64,000 nucleotides of DNA, taken from contig NC_092329.1 in the NCBI RefSeq assembly GCF_036785885.1, positions 8,804,001 through 8,868,000 on the forward strand. Reading direction: 5' to 3'. Of the stretch, positions 37,531-48,617 are shown one piece after another. Position numbers and translations under genes: made by a program. The notes beneath the pieces were generated by a model. The model was not told where the DNA came from, ran no database searches, and worked only from the letters and a program-made list of their open reading frames with translations. Numbering within the stretch: position 1 is the stretch's first letter; each line of letters begins with the position of its first letter. Source of the DNA: Coffea arabica (Eukaryota; Streptophyta; Magnoliopsida; Gentianales; Rubiaceae).

Positions 37531-40500
37531 ATGATAAATATTACTTCTGAGATGAATGATAAGCTAACTAAAGAGGTTGATGAACTGGAAATCAAAACAG
37601 CTCTTTTTTCTATGAATCCTAATAAATCTCCAGGTCAAGATGGTATGACTCCTTTGTTCTTTCAAAAATTTTGGCATGTGGTTAAATCAGATTTAATTGC
37701 TGCCATTAGGCTTTTTTTCCATTCAAGTCATATGCCTAAATCCTGGAATCATACTGTCATTTCTCTCATTCCCAAAACACAAAATCCTACTAATCTGAAG
37801 AGCTATAGGCCAATTAGCCTCTGTAATGTAGTTTATAAAGTGATTTCAAAAATATTGGTCAATAGACTCAAGGAAGTGTTAAGCTATTGCATTAGCAAAA
37901 ATCAAGCAGTTTTTATCCCAGGTAGGCAAATCCTTGACAATGTCATTCTGTCTCATGAATATTTGCATTACATGAAAAATAAAAAACAAGGTCAGAGTGG
38001 TTTTATGGCTGTGAAACTTGACATGTCCAAGGCCTACGACAGAGTGGAGTGGAAATTCCTTGATTCCATGATGGCTAAGATGGGCTTCGGTATGGTTTGG
38101 AGGCAATGGATTTGGAGCTGCCTTACCTCAGTCACATACTCCTTTAATATTAATGGAGAGCCAAAAGAGTTTGTAATTCCAGAAAGAGGAATTAGACAAG
38201 GTGATCCACTATCACCTTATCTTTTCCTTTTATGTTCAGAAGGCTTTTCTAATTTATTGAAGCAGGCTGAAGGAAACAAAAGGATTTCTGGGATGAAGAT
38301 AAGCAGGAATGGCCCAAGCATAACTCACTTATTCTTTGCAGACGATTCTTTAATATTCTGTAACGCTGAAAGAGAGGAAGCCTGTGAACTTATTCAAATC
38401 CTGAGGAGGTATGAGATGGGGTCTGGTCAATCTATCAATCTGGAAAAATCCTCCGTGTTCTTCAGTAGTAATGTGGATTATCAGAGGAGAAGGGAAGTGA
38501 GGCAAAGTCTAGGCTCAATTCAGGTTGCTACACAAGGGAGATATCTGGGACTACCTATGGTGATAACAAGATCTAAACAGCAAGTTTTTGGCTACATTAA
38601 GGACAGTATTAGCAGGAGAATGGCAAGCTGGAAGAACAAGCTGCTCAGCCAAGGTGGGAAGGAGGTATTATTGAAGGCAGTGTCTATGGCAATGCCAGTC
38701 TATACAATGTCCTGCTTTAAGCTGCCAAACAAACTTTGCAAAGAGGTGTCTTCCATGTTTGCTAACTACTGGTGGGGTGAAGCTGAAGGGAAAAATAAGA
38801 TGGATTGGTGTGCATGGGGGAGATTGACTAAGGAGAAAAAAGTGGGAGGATTGGGATTCAAGGACCTTCAGAATTTTAACAAAGCCTTGCTAGCCAAACA
38901 GGTATGGAGACTGGTTTCCAAACCAAACCTATTGGTTAGTAAGGTTTTGAGAGCAAAGTACTGCCATAAGGACTCAATCTTTAGGTGCAAAGTTCCTAAG
39001 TGTGCATCGTGGATTTGGCAAAGCCTGATGAATGTTAGAGATTTTGTGCAAAATGGAACTAGGAAAAAGATAGGTAATGGCAAGGCAACCAACATTTGGA
39101 GGGACAAATGGATTCCGGGAAATAAGGATGGCAAAGTCACCTCTGTGATGCCTCTGAGCTGCAACATCACAAGAGTAGAGGAGTTGATCTGTGGCTTTCG
39201 ATGGAGGATACCACTTGTGTTTAGGACCTTTAACCGGAAGGAGGCAGAGGAAATTCTGGAGATTCCTATTAGTATATCAGGAAAGGATGATAGCAATTAC
39301 TGGATACATAGCGGCAATGGCATCTACACTGTCAACTCAGGTTACAAGGCATTGTGTAAAGGAACTGTTCAACACAAAGGAAGAAGAGAGAATGAGGCGG
39401 AAACTAGTATAGCAAGTTCCTATGAAAAGCAATGGAAGTGGATGTGGAGGTTGAACGTTAAGAGCAAGATCAAACATTTCCTTTGGAGAATGGCAAGCTG
39501 GAAGAACAAGCTGCTCAGCCAAGGTGGGAAGGAGGTATTATTGAAGGCAGTGTCTATGGCAATGCCAGTCTATACAATGTCCTGCTTTAAGCTGCCAAAC
39601 AAACTTTGCAAAGAGGTGTCTTCCATGTTTGCTAACTACTGGTGGGGTGAAGCTGAAGGGAAAAATAAGATGGATTGGTGTGCATGGGGGAGATTGACTA
39701 AGGAGAAAAAAGTGGGAGGATTGGGATTCAAGGACCTTCAGAATTTTAACAAAGCCTTGCTAGCCAAACAGGTATGGAGACTGGTTTCCAAACCAAACCT
39801 ATTGGTTAGTAAGGTTTTGAGAGCAAAGTACTGCCATAAGGACTCAATCTTTAGGTGCAAAGTTCCTAAGTGTGCATCGTGGATTTGGCAAAGCCTGATG
39901 AATGTTAGAGATTTTGTGCAAAATGGAACTAGGAAAAAGATAGGTAATGGCAAGGCAACCAACATTTGGAGGGACAAATGGATTCCGGGAAATAAGGATG
40001 GCAAAGTCACCTCTGTGATGCCTCTGAGCTGCAACATCACAAGAGTAGAGGAGTTGATCTGTGGCTTTCGATGGAGGATACCACTTGTGTTTAGGACCTT
40101 TAACCGGAAGGAGGCAGAGGAAATTCTGGAGATTCCTATTAGTATATCAGGAAAGGATGATAGCAATTACTGGATACATAGCGGCAATGGCATCTACACT
40201 GTCAACTCAGGTTACAAGGCATTGTGTAAAGGAACTGTTCAACACAAAGGAAGAAGAGAGAATGAGGCGGAAACTAGTATAGCAAGTTCCTATGAAAAGC
40301 AATGGAAGTGGATGTGGAGGTTGAACGTTAAGAGCAAGATCAAACATTTCCTTTGGAAGTGCCTACATGGTTTATTACCAGTCAACAGCCTGGTTTTTAA
40401 AAGAACACACAAAGGTGATCCAATCTGCGGTGGCTGTGGTGAACAAGAAGAGTCAATCGAACACATGTTTTTCCAATGCAGCAAAGCACAAGAGGTGTGG

Positions 40501-41244
40501 AAAATGGCTCCATTACAATGGGATGGGTTAAGGGAACAGACAGGGAATTTTCAAGCTTGGTGGACTGCTCTTCTGGAAGCTACATGCCGGACAGAAGGAA
40601 AGGAGCATATAGAGCTCACTGTGAACATCCTCTGGCAACTCTGGAAAAGGAGAAATGAATGGCAGTTCAATGCTAAACACAGGCACCCTTGGAAAACAAT
40701 CCAAAAGGCTCAACAGGAATGGCAAGAACTAAAAGCTGTCCAGAGCAAGCAGGAAATATTCACTGAAGATGCGGTAATAGCAGATGAGGAAGAGGATCTG
40801 GAGGAGGCAAGAAGGAATGAAATTCAGATCAGAATATCAACCAAGGTGCAAGACCAAACCAACAGAGTTGGCATGGGGATTTTTGCATCTACTTTCAACA
40901 ATCAGTGGGTGGCTGCCTGGGCACTTATTGACAGAAAAACAATGAATCAGATGCAGTCTACTGCAGAAGCTGTGAAAATGGCCATTATAAAGGCTAGACA
41001 CCAGCAATGGAAGGAAATTGTTGTCCACATCCCCTGCCCCCAGCTATTGAAGATGATAAAGGAAAGGATGGCAAAGGACATCAAAATGGCTACTTTGATA
41101 GACGATATTAACGACCTCAGGTCTTTATTTCAGAAATGCTCTTTTTGCTTAGATAGGAGCTTAGATTCTAGATGTGAAGTGATTAGTGATTATGCTTTAG
41201 GCATATTTCAAGATGAGGAATGGATTAATCCTCAGTGTGTCTAA
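37531..41244 (+). CDS. LINE ORF2 fragment: reverse transcriptase, zinc-binding and RNase H-like regions (1237 codons)
   Basis: A single uninterrupted frame. RT blocks appear in order: KSPGQDGMTPLFFQKFW (about residues 33-49), YRPISLCNVVYKVISK (about 92-107), KLDMSKAYDRVEW, RQGDPLSPYLF, and the catalytic FADD at residues 269-272. GRYLGLP follows. Residues about 362-651 and 652-941 are identical copies of one block (RMASWKNKLLSQGGKEVLLK...KIKHFLW), which covers the RT connection and the start of the zinc-binding (zf-RVT) region. Only the second copy runs on into the Cys/His part (ICGGCGEQEESIEHMFFQC). The C-terminus holds an RNase H-like STAEAVKMAI segment. No endonuclease remains, so autonomous movement is unlikely. 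Such proteins normally copy the element's RNA at a nicked chromosomal site. The frame has stayed open, which suggests a young copy. Confidence 0.85.
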   Translation: MINITSEMNDKLTKEVDELEIKTALFSMNPNKSPGQDGMTPLFFQKFWHVVKSDLIAAIRLFFHSSHMPKSWNHTVISLIPKTQNPTNLKSYRPISLCNVVYKVISKILVNRLKEVLSYCISKNQAVFIPGRQILDNVILSHEYLHYMKNKKQGQSGFMAVKLDMSKAYDRVEWKFLDSMMAKMGFGMVWRQWIWSCLTSVTYSFNINGEPKEFVIPERGIRQGDPLSPYLFLLCSEGFSNLLKQAEGNKRISGMKISRNGPSITHLFFADDSLIFCNAEREEACELIQILRRYEMGSGQSINLEKSSVFFSSNVDYQRRREVRQSLGSIQVATQGRYLGLPMVITRSKQQVFGYIKDSISRRMASWKNKLLSQGGKEVLLKAVSMAMPVYTMSCFKLPNKLCKEVSSMFANYWWGEAEGKNKMDWCAWGRLTKEKKVGGLGFKDLQNFNKALLAKQVWRLVSKPNLLVSKVLRAKYCHKDSIFRCKVPKCASWIWQSLMNVRDFVQNGTRKKIGNGKATNIWRDKWIPGNKDGKVTSVMPLSCNITRVEELICGFRWRIPLVFRTFNRKEAEEILEIPISISGKDDSNYWIHSGNGIYTVNSGYKALCKGTVQHKGRRENEAETSIASSYEKQWKWMWRLNVKSKIKHFLWRMASWKNKLLSQGGKEVLLKAVSMAMPVYTMSCFKLPNKLCKEVSSMFANYWWGEAEGKNKMDWCAWGRLTKEKKVGGLGFKDLQNFNKALLAKQVWRLVSKPNLLVSKVLRAKYCHKDSIFRCKVPKCASWIWQSLMNVRDFVQNGTRKKIGNGKATNIWRDKWIPGNKDGKVTSVMPLSCNITRVEELICGFRWRIPLVFRTFNRKEAEEILEIPISISGKDDSNYWIHSGNGIYTVNSGYKALCKGTVQHKGRRENEAETSIASSYEKQWKWMWRLNVKSKIKHFLWKCLHGLLPVNSLVFKRTHKGDPICGGCGEQEESIEHMFFQCSKAQEVWKMAPLQWDGLREQTGNFQAWWTALLEATCRTEGKEHIELTVNILWQLWKRRNEWQFNAKHRHPWKTIQKAQQEWQELKAVQSKQEIFTEDAVIADEEEDLEEARRNEIQIRISTKVQDQTNRVGMGIFASTFNNQWVAAWALIDRKTMNQMQSTAEAVKMAIIKARHQQWKEIVVHIPCPQLLKMIKERMAKDIKMATLIDDINDLRSLFQKCSFCLDRSLDSRCEVISDYALGIFQDEEWINPQCV
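38615..40357 (+). repeat. Exact 870-bp tandem duplication inside the LINE frame
   Basis: Positions 38615-39487 and 39485-40357 read the same base for base as far as I compared, with a period of 870 (290 codons). The copies share GGA at the junction. Because 870 is divisible by three, the open frame continues through both. Confidence 0.9.
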
Positions 41245-41799
41245 CACTCTTGTATAGAATTCCTTGAGCCTTTGCTCATTTAAGTTTTTTTGCCAATCAA
41301 TACAAAAATCTATCGTTGCAGAAAAAAAAAAAAAACAAGATAAAGTGAAATTTACAAGTCTAAAATTCTAAATCCTTGGCAATGCTTTCTTCTAAACACC
41401 TTCGAAAATTTCAGCCATTTGTTGCGGTTCAATTGGGTTATCGGCCTCAAAATGTGTCATTCAACCCAACTTTTTTGTACTCATGGAAGCGCTTCACTTC
41501 GTAGCTTAGCAACAAGAAGCCTCGAGGCCCAAATTATTTGAGCTATTTCGCTTCGGGCTTTAGCTCATGAAGCCAAGCCCAGATTTGGCCTCAGTCTTCA
41601 AGAACCTGCACGGATGAAAACTGTGGAAATTGCACCAATGATTCTTCATATATAAATCTTTTTTTTTTTTAGACACAAAATTTTAACAATGATCCATTGT
41701 GGTTTATGATCTATTAAAAGTGTAACATGTGAGTCTCGAATCAGACTTCCAACGTGTTTGTTAAAAGCCACACAAGATACATACATACATACATTAATT

Positions 41800-41965
41800 A
41801 ACTTTTTATGCGCGGATAGTGTAGTGATTTTTTATACTAATATTTTTGAATGTATGCCATATGTGTATGATTTAAATTTCAAATTTGAATTCATGTTATG
41901 TGTCGTGATTTAAAACTGCTAGTGTAAAAAAAAAAATTATACACTGGGCAGTGTATAAAAAAGTT
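41800..41965. mobile_element. MITE related to 2722-2894
   Basis: The left part (GGATAGTGTAGTGATTTTTTATACTA) and the right part on the other strand (GGATAACTTTTTTATACACTG) are imperfect inverted matches. The middle contains TTTAAATTTCAAATTTGAATT, as in the other family members. Borders are approximate. Confidence 0.45.
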
Positions 41966-42904
41966 ATCCAATATATGAGCAAGATCCTTTTTGGTGTAAA
42001 CAATTTATGTCATCTAATATTATACCAAAAATACCCTCTAAAGTTTGTTTTCAAATTACTCAAGTTCGCTTTTTTTTCCTCTATCATTATTTTAAGTACA
42101 ATAACTTCCTAAAAAAAAAAAGAAAGAGTAGCTTTATAGATTTCTTTAAAAAAAAAAACATATATGCTCTAGGATGATATTACAAACAATAACTTATTGT
42201 AGAAAAAATAATCAATTATATATTTTTGAAATAAGCACACATGTAGAGTATGCTGAAAGGACTAGTATATATAAAGTTTTTCTCACACTTTGTTCCTCTA
42301 ATTAATTTGGTATCCTTTGTCTTTTTAAAATTTATGTATTCATTATTTTCTTCTTAATATGCACACACATAGTGTGTGCCTTGGGTTGAACTTTTCCATT
42401 TATACTAAAAAAAAATTATACTAAAAAAAAATCATAGTGTGTGCCTTACCCACAAGTGTGTGTGTGTGTGTATTTATATATATAAGATTCATTTTCCGCA
42501 AGCCAATTATTTGATACTCACTTACTTTGCCATCAAGATTTTCAATTGCGTTTTGAATATATAGAAACCAAAATGACTCATTTTTGTTTTGCCTTAAAAA
42601 AAAGACTCCAAACCTTACAAATCAAAAGGAGAAATGGGAGAGTTTGAGAGTTAGCTGATGTCACTTGTCGAGTTGAGTTTTAAATAAAAAAAAAATACAC
42701 CATATTATGAATAATATGGAAGAGCCAAAATACATGCTACCATTCTTTATCTCAGGTGAACAACGTAAAGTCTGCTGTAGCACTGGCAATTCCTTTTTTT
42801 TTTTTTTTGGGTTTAAGAAAAAGGTAAACAAAGAAAAGATGTTCACGTACCTCAAGCCCTCAAATCAAACATACGTATTGTGAATTAAAAAAGAAAAGTC
42901 CTCA

Positions 42905-43150
42905 ATTATGTAGAAATTATACATACCACATATACTAACAGTGTATGTACTATCAGCATCGACTTTTTTCTCAGTTTCGGAAACAAAGGTAGCAAAAATA
43001 GAATGATTAATTTTGCTTACACTAACTGTGTATATACTATCAGTAGTATCGGATGAATGATAATTATATAAAATTTTAATTTAAAATTTGACTTTTACAT
43101 ATATATTTTGAATCAAATGATATACTATATGTTACATGTACTATAGGTCT
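42905..43150. mobile_element. MITE-related segments upstream of the PGM-like gene
   Basis: TATACTAACAGTGTATGTACTATCAG and TACACTAACTGTGTATATACTATCAG occur 85-90 bases apart, followed by TTTTAATTTAAAATTTGA-like sequence. These are the core motifs of the 2722-2894 family, here arranged as a direct pair. This may be two overlapping insertions. Confidence 0.4.
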
Positions 43151-43560
43151 ATATGAGATTTACGTAAAAAAAAAAAAAAAAAGAGTGAGAGAGAGAGAGA
43201 GAAATGAAAGAAAGAGATGGCTTGCAGAAAGTACAACGAAAGTAGAAGTAGCAGCTTTCTATAACATAACATAGGAGGACAGGACACCCCAATCCGGATC
43301 CGTTTGCCGTACGTTGATATTATTATTGGCTACGAACATTTGTTTAGCGTTGGGAGTTGGGGACCCCCTTTTAAGTTTTAACAGTGGCCCCAATACCAAT
43401 AGTTGTAGCACCTCCAGAAAGCCCGAGTGGTCTCAGTTTCATTTCTTCCAATACTCTGAAACAGAAATTCCCATATTTAGAAATAAATAAACAGCGCCAG
43501 CAGTTTCCGAGTCCCCCTCGTCTTTTGGAGCCGTACCATTCATTTCATCCTCTCTGCCCG

Positions 43561-44126
43561 GTAAGATTTTCTCTGCATTCTTTTTTCTCTTTCTGTTGGA
43601 TTGGTGATATTCTTGCGTTGCATATTTCAGCCTTATTACCTGAGGAATCTGGGAATAAAGACAAAAGTGAAAAGCAATAATTGTCTGTCCCTCTTTTCTT
43701 TCCTTTTCTTTTCTTTCTTTCAATTGCACCCCATATGAATTGTGCTACTAATTTCTTGTGGAATGTTAAAATAGTTATATGAAGAGAGCAGAATATGATA
43801 TGCCAAGACTTGGGGAATTGAAAAGTGTTGTGAAACTCGAACAAATTGAAGGTTTTTCCTGGTTTATTTGTGTGATGATGCGCAGATTTAGGCGTTGGAA
43901 TCCTGATTTCTGTTGAAATGCGCAATTTTGTTTGTACTTTTGAGATAATTGTGTGATTGCTTTAGTTTTAGAAACTCGTAAATCATGATTTTACAACTTA
44001 TGCTGCAGTAGTTTCGTAGCTTCTCTACTTGATTGGGAATTGGCGGCCTTTGTTCTGATTTTCTTAGTTTCCTTTTTGGCCTCTACCTGACGAATGTCGA
44101 TTAATGAAGTAGTAATGCAGTTGCAG
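43561..44126 (+). other. Probable 5'-UTR intron of the PGM-like gene
   Basis: CCCG|GTAAGATTTT at 43561 is a good donor and TTGCAG at 44121-44126 a good acceptor, two bases before the ATG. The T-rich composition between them fits a plant intron. The leader exon would end around 43560. This is inferred from signals only. Confidence 0.45.
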
Positions 44127-44128
44127 AT

Positions 44129-47100
44129 ATGGATTGCTCTGTTGGCCAAGGCTTGTACCCATTACACCGCTGCAAAACTATTCACCTGGTTTGTCCTTTC
44201 TTCCTCATGTTAGAGCCATAAGTTCATAATAACGAGCCATGTGACATGGTGTATTTGATCTTTTCGCTTAAATTGGATGTAGAAAGTGGTGTACACCTAT
44301 GTACTGGTGCATTCCAATTTCACTTATTTATTTTTGCCTTCCAATTTCTAGGTAAGGCATGCTCAAGGATTTCACAATGTTGCTGGTGAAAAGGACCACA
44401 GTGCATACTTGTCTCCAGAACTTTTTGATGCCCAACTCACACCTCTGGGTTGGAAGCAGGTAAAATTTCTGAAATGTGATCTGCAAGTATTGCTGGCTTA
44501 AGGTCTTAAGGATGGCTTTAGATAAAGAAACATTACTGGGCTTGATGTAATTATTTTTATTCTTCAGATCAATTTTAAAATCAGACAGAAATATTTGCTC
44601 AAAATCTGACTTCTGCTTTTTTTTTTTTTGCCTTTTTTAAATGATTAGAGAGAACCATGCCTTAGAATTTGAGAAAGGTTCTTAATAGAAATATTGAAAA
44701 TGCTTTTAACCATAATAAACTTCTGTACTGTTCATGAGTAAAAGATTTTGCATTATTATTATTAGTGATGAGGACAGGTTCATCCTTTCTAACAGGTAGA
44801 TAATCTTCGTAAGCATGTTCATTCAACTGGACTGTCCAAGAGGATTGAATTAGTCATCTGCTCCCCTTTGTTAAGGTACTAGTCGTTAAAACCTGAAGCT
44901 GTTTATTCTTCGTTCTGGAGCATGAAAGGTGAATTCCTTATAATTTTTCCATTTTTTTGCATTTGTGTGTCTCTGAGTTGCTGCTATTTGAAAATTCATT
45001 TGAGAATCCTGCACTGGCACTTGTTGATTAATATATTTGAGTGGATAAAAATGGATGTCTGAGATGTGATAAGTAGAAAAAAGACGTTGAAAAGGGGCAA
45101 AAGAATTAATACCTCCTATTTGTATCATGATTTTACTTTCAAAGGTGATATTGGATATTAATACCTCCTATTGGTGGTATCTAGCAGCCTTAGCATTGAA
45201 CATGAAGACAATAAGTTTCAATAACGGCGGTTAGTTTTTTTGTAGGACTATGCAAACGGCAGTAGGAGTTTTTGGTGCAGGAAGTTACAAAGACGGAATA
45301 GATGTTCCTCCACTTATGACTGAAAATGCTGGGAATAGTAGCCGACCAGCAATTTCAAGTCTGAACTGCCCTCCATTCATAGCTGTGGAACTTTGTCGAG
45401 AACATTTGGTATGAGACTCCAATAGCATGTAACTTATCTGACCATGGAGTTTGAACTTTGCTATTGATATATTTTTTTTTAGCCATAGATATTGAGTATA
45501 TATATGTTCTTTTTTGCTTCCTCTAGCTCTAAAATGTGTGCCTTTGTCTTTATGTATAAACCTTATGCATAATTGCAGGTTTTATATGTTTGTGTTCTTA
45601 ATCAAAACTAATTTGCTTGTTTGCTTTCCCTTTTGCTATGCCCTATTGAATGTGGTATTTAATGATATTTTCAGCAAGTAACTTGATGGTTTACACTAAT
45701 TTTGAAACAAAATTGCTCCGACATTCCAGTGGACTTTTAATTCTCTGCTTTCTGATGGATTGGAACTTTTACAAAAGCTGTTATTTCTTTAACTTTTACT
45801 TGAATGACGTGGATTTCTTAGATGCATCATCCACCTCTCTCTCTCTCTCTCTCTCTCACCCCTATACTTGGACAAGTGGCTATATAAATTAGGACTTCAA
45901 TTAAATGCATTGCATGATTTTGTGGAGATTTCTACCTCCAACAGTATTTCGCCTGTATCTGGTGATGTTTGAATATAGGATGTTTCTTGATATTTTTCAT
46001 TTTCACAATGCAGGGAGTTCATTGGTGTGATAAAAGGAGAAGCGTAAGCGAGTATACGACTCTTTTTCCTGCAATTGATTTTTCACTGGCAAGTAGTTTT
46101 TTGCAAGTTGTTAAACAATGCCCAGAAAATGAATTAACTGCTTCTTTTATCTCTTTTGTAGCCACTGCTAATAGATTATGTTTTACTTTTACTTTCAGAT
46201 TGAAAGTGATGCTGATGTATTGTGGAAGGCTGATGTCCGAGAACCAAATGACAAAGTTGCAGCTAGGGGGATGGAATTCTTGAAATGGTGACTTCTTGAT
46301 TCTTTGGAACAGCTATGGTAGCTCCTTAAATGATTTAATTCCTAAAATTAAATTTTGGAAGATTTGTATCAATTCTAACAGGATGATAATGCGTGAAGGC
46401 TTGAACTGTGTATTTTATGAAAAAGGGAGAGAACTTAATAAGGGCGGTTTGGCAAAAAAAAGGTTGTCAGCCAGATTGTGAAAGATCGACTTCTTGGTCC
46501 TCCTTCTATTCTTAACTTTGTTTTGTGAAATTGTCCAGGTTGTGGACACGGAAGGAAAAGGAGATCGCAATTGTTACCCACAGTGGCTTCTTGGTTCATA
46601 CACTAAGTGCATATGGAAATGACTGTCATCCATCCGTTAAGAGTGAAATATGCACACCGTAAGTTACACTTTATGTCTGCAGACTACTTTAATGGACAAT
46701 TTTTTCAATCGTTAGAAGTAATTGGCCACAAATTTCATCTCAATTTTTGTTAAAGCTCATCTAGAAGCCCATGATTGTATTCGCAAGATGAGATAGACAA
46801 TTTTGATGGGGAGAAATTGTTTAACATGACAAATAATGCTTTTTTGTCTGTTAGTACAGCGAGTAAGAAGCCATCAGAATAAATCTAATCCTGTGGGCTA
46901 AAAGTCTCAAGTAGGTTGTAATTTTATTACAAACTGGTCTGAGTTTGCTGGCTTCTCCCTAAATTGGTGGATGATATGGAAATGCAATTGTTAGTTACTG
47001 CAAACCCCATTAGTTTTTTTGGCAGATAGGTAAACTTTGAACTAACTCAGTAGTTGCTATTGAGCATCAACATGATATTAGGTCCACTGTGCTTGTACTT

Positions 47101-47617
47101 TTGGCATTACTGAAGGAGAATTGCTTCCCCTTTAAACGTGGTCCATGAGATATTGCCTTGAACTTTTAATTTTGCATTTTGCAATGGATTTGTTCCCTGA
47201 TGGTGTCAACAATGACACATGCTGTTTGTAGAGCGCAATCCATGCAAAAAAAAAAAAAAAAAAATCAGTTTAAAGAGATGTACTTGCTGATGTCAATTCC
47301 AGAAATATTCTTTCACCATCCGTTGGCATTGTTTTGTTCCACCAGTGCGTTGATGTTTCCATTTCCATTTGTTTATGCAGATTTAGCAATTGTGAACTTC
47401 GCTCCATGGTTATTGTTGACAGAAGGTATGTTGCCTCCAAATCATGAAGGGATCCTATACCTCTCGTTTTTCATCTTTCTCATTCATGAATTTTTGGACC
47501 TGCAGCATGATTGGGTCAGATTCTTCAACAACTAATTATCCAGGCAAAATTCCAAGCGGAACTGATGTTCCAAGTGATGATGCTAGTGAGGAGCATCCTG
47601 CCGGGTCAGCCAAGTAG
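44129..47617 (+). CDS. Phosphoglycerate-mutase-like protein (283 aa)
   Basis: Nine exons: 44129-44188, 44352-44459, 44796-44875, 45246-45408, 46014-46088, 46199-46287, 46539-46658, 47381-47425 and 47506-47617 (TAG). Together they are 852 bases in one frame. The histidine-phosphatase core is present: LVRHAQGFHN, with the phospho-accepting His at residue 23 just after the first intron, and VTHSGFL with the second His at about residue 206. SPLLRTMQTA, CREHLGVHWCDKRRS and ATG-to-TAG length match the plant proteins called phosphoglycerate-mutase-like (Arabidopsis At5g64460/At2g17280 type). The RHG motif is RHA, as in those relatives. Whether it is a true mutase or a phosphatase of another substrate cannot be told from sequence. 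No targeting peptide is evident, so it is probably cytosolic. Intron 5 appears to use a GC donor. It converges with the ODR-4-like gene. Confidence 0.92.
46089..46198 (+). other. Probable GC-AG intron (intron 5 of the PGM-like gene)
   Basis: Exon 5 must end after TTTTCACTG to keep the conserved FPAIDFSL|IESDADVLW reading. The next bases are GCAAGT, a strong donor except for C at +2. The acceptor is ACTTTCAG|ATT. The nearby GT (46093-46094) would shift the frame and give an immediate stop. Confidence 0.75.
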
Positions 47618-48617
47618 GATTTGATTCTTTGGAGTACTAGACAAATTACTATTAATGCTTAGGTCTATCAGGCTCGTCAGAAATCTCAGGTTTTAGAAAA
47701 TATCATACTTGGCAAGGACCTCCTGCTCCACGGATTCATTTTCTTACTATCATTTTGCTTTGATGACTCAAAAGAGTCAAAAGATTGTTAGAGCCCATTT
47801 TGTTGTGGCCAAATCTTTGGCTTGTTGGGTTGAAGATTTATGAATACCCTAAAATCATTACCTGATCCTTACCCCAAAAGAAATAACCATCTCTCTAGCA
47901 AGCAATCTCTACATTATGGAAAAGGGTCATTCTTGACTTCGGCTACTCGTTACTTTAGCTCCAGGCATGCTGGCTCTTGATGTTTCTTATTCTTCTTCAC
48001 ACCTCCATTCCTTAGAGAGAAGATCGGTGCAGCTTTTAACCCTTGCTGCATGTTGCTTTCAGATTTTTACAGGGAACATGATGGCGTTAGGTCAATTATT
48101 TATTACAAACCCACTACTTGGTCAAAGTGATTATTTGTGCCTATTCAAGCGGCTATTTTATCTTGCACTAAATTGTAAAGAAGACGACTGGAGAAATGTG
48201 AACAAGTTTACTCTACACCATATTCCTCCTGCCTTTTCAACTTGCTTAGAGAATACATTTATCGGAAGTGTGTAATGTAGGAATTACCGACAGCCAATAG
48301 CAAGCAAGCTCATAACTTAGTAAGCGCAGGTATATAAATGAATCCAGAATCATGAAACAAAAAACATCTAAAAACTGCGTGTAGATCACACAGATTATCG
48401 GTACGAAATGACAGTGAAATAATGATCAATGTTCCTCCACTGATCATATTATCCTTTTAAAATGAAAATTCTCAAAATGTGGTTACAACAGTTGCTTACT
48501 ATAAGTTCAAAATCTAACTCTGTTTCTCCAAAATTTTGATTTGGTGGATAGTATCCAATCAGACAAGAAGAAAAGTTTCTACATACAGCCTTGGCACGTC
48601 TGGATTGAACTTCAATA
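47618..48617. other. Convergent intergenic region
   Basis: About 1 kb between the stop codons of two converging genes. It must hold both 3' UTRs and polyadenylation regions. A plus-strand frame at 47967-48275 has no recognisable product. Confidence 0.5.

Larger units (their letters stand above)
37531..41335 (+). mobile_element. 5'-truncated LINE (L1-type non-LTR retrotransposon)
   Basis: The element consists of a reverse-transcriptase frame (37531-41244), a short 3' tail and a poly-A tract (41322-41335). ORF1 and the apurinic endonuclease domain that normally precede the RT in plant LINEs are absent. An in-frame TGA sits immediately before the first ATG of the open frame. The left boundary is therefore the limit of recognisable LINE protein, not a proven insertion end. 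No target duplication was found around the poly-A. An exact 870-bp tandem duplication lengthens the element. Confidence 0.85.
41336..43380. other. Gene-free stretch with MITE copies
   Basis: Upstream region of the phosphoglycerate-mutase-like gene. It holds poly-A/T runs, a TG microsatellite (about 42457-42471), a GA run (about 43185-43201) and two relatives of the 2722-2894 MITE, at about 41800-41965 and 42905-43150. No exon is supported. Confidence 0.45.

Noticed and set aside
38868..39296. Pairs of identical antisense frames in the LINE (also 39738-40166)
   Set aside because: They are shadows of the duplicated sense frame.
43384..43680. 98-codon frame before the phosphoglycerate-mutase-like gene
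   Set aside because: It overlaps the probable leader exon and its intron. It is better explained as 5' UTR.
46089..46094. Use of the GT inside GCAAGT as the exon 5 donor
   Set aside because: Joining from that GT shifts frame and creates a stop at once. The GC donor keeps the conserved protein.
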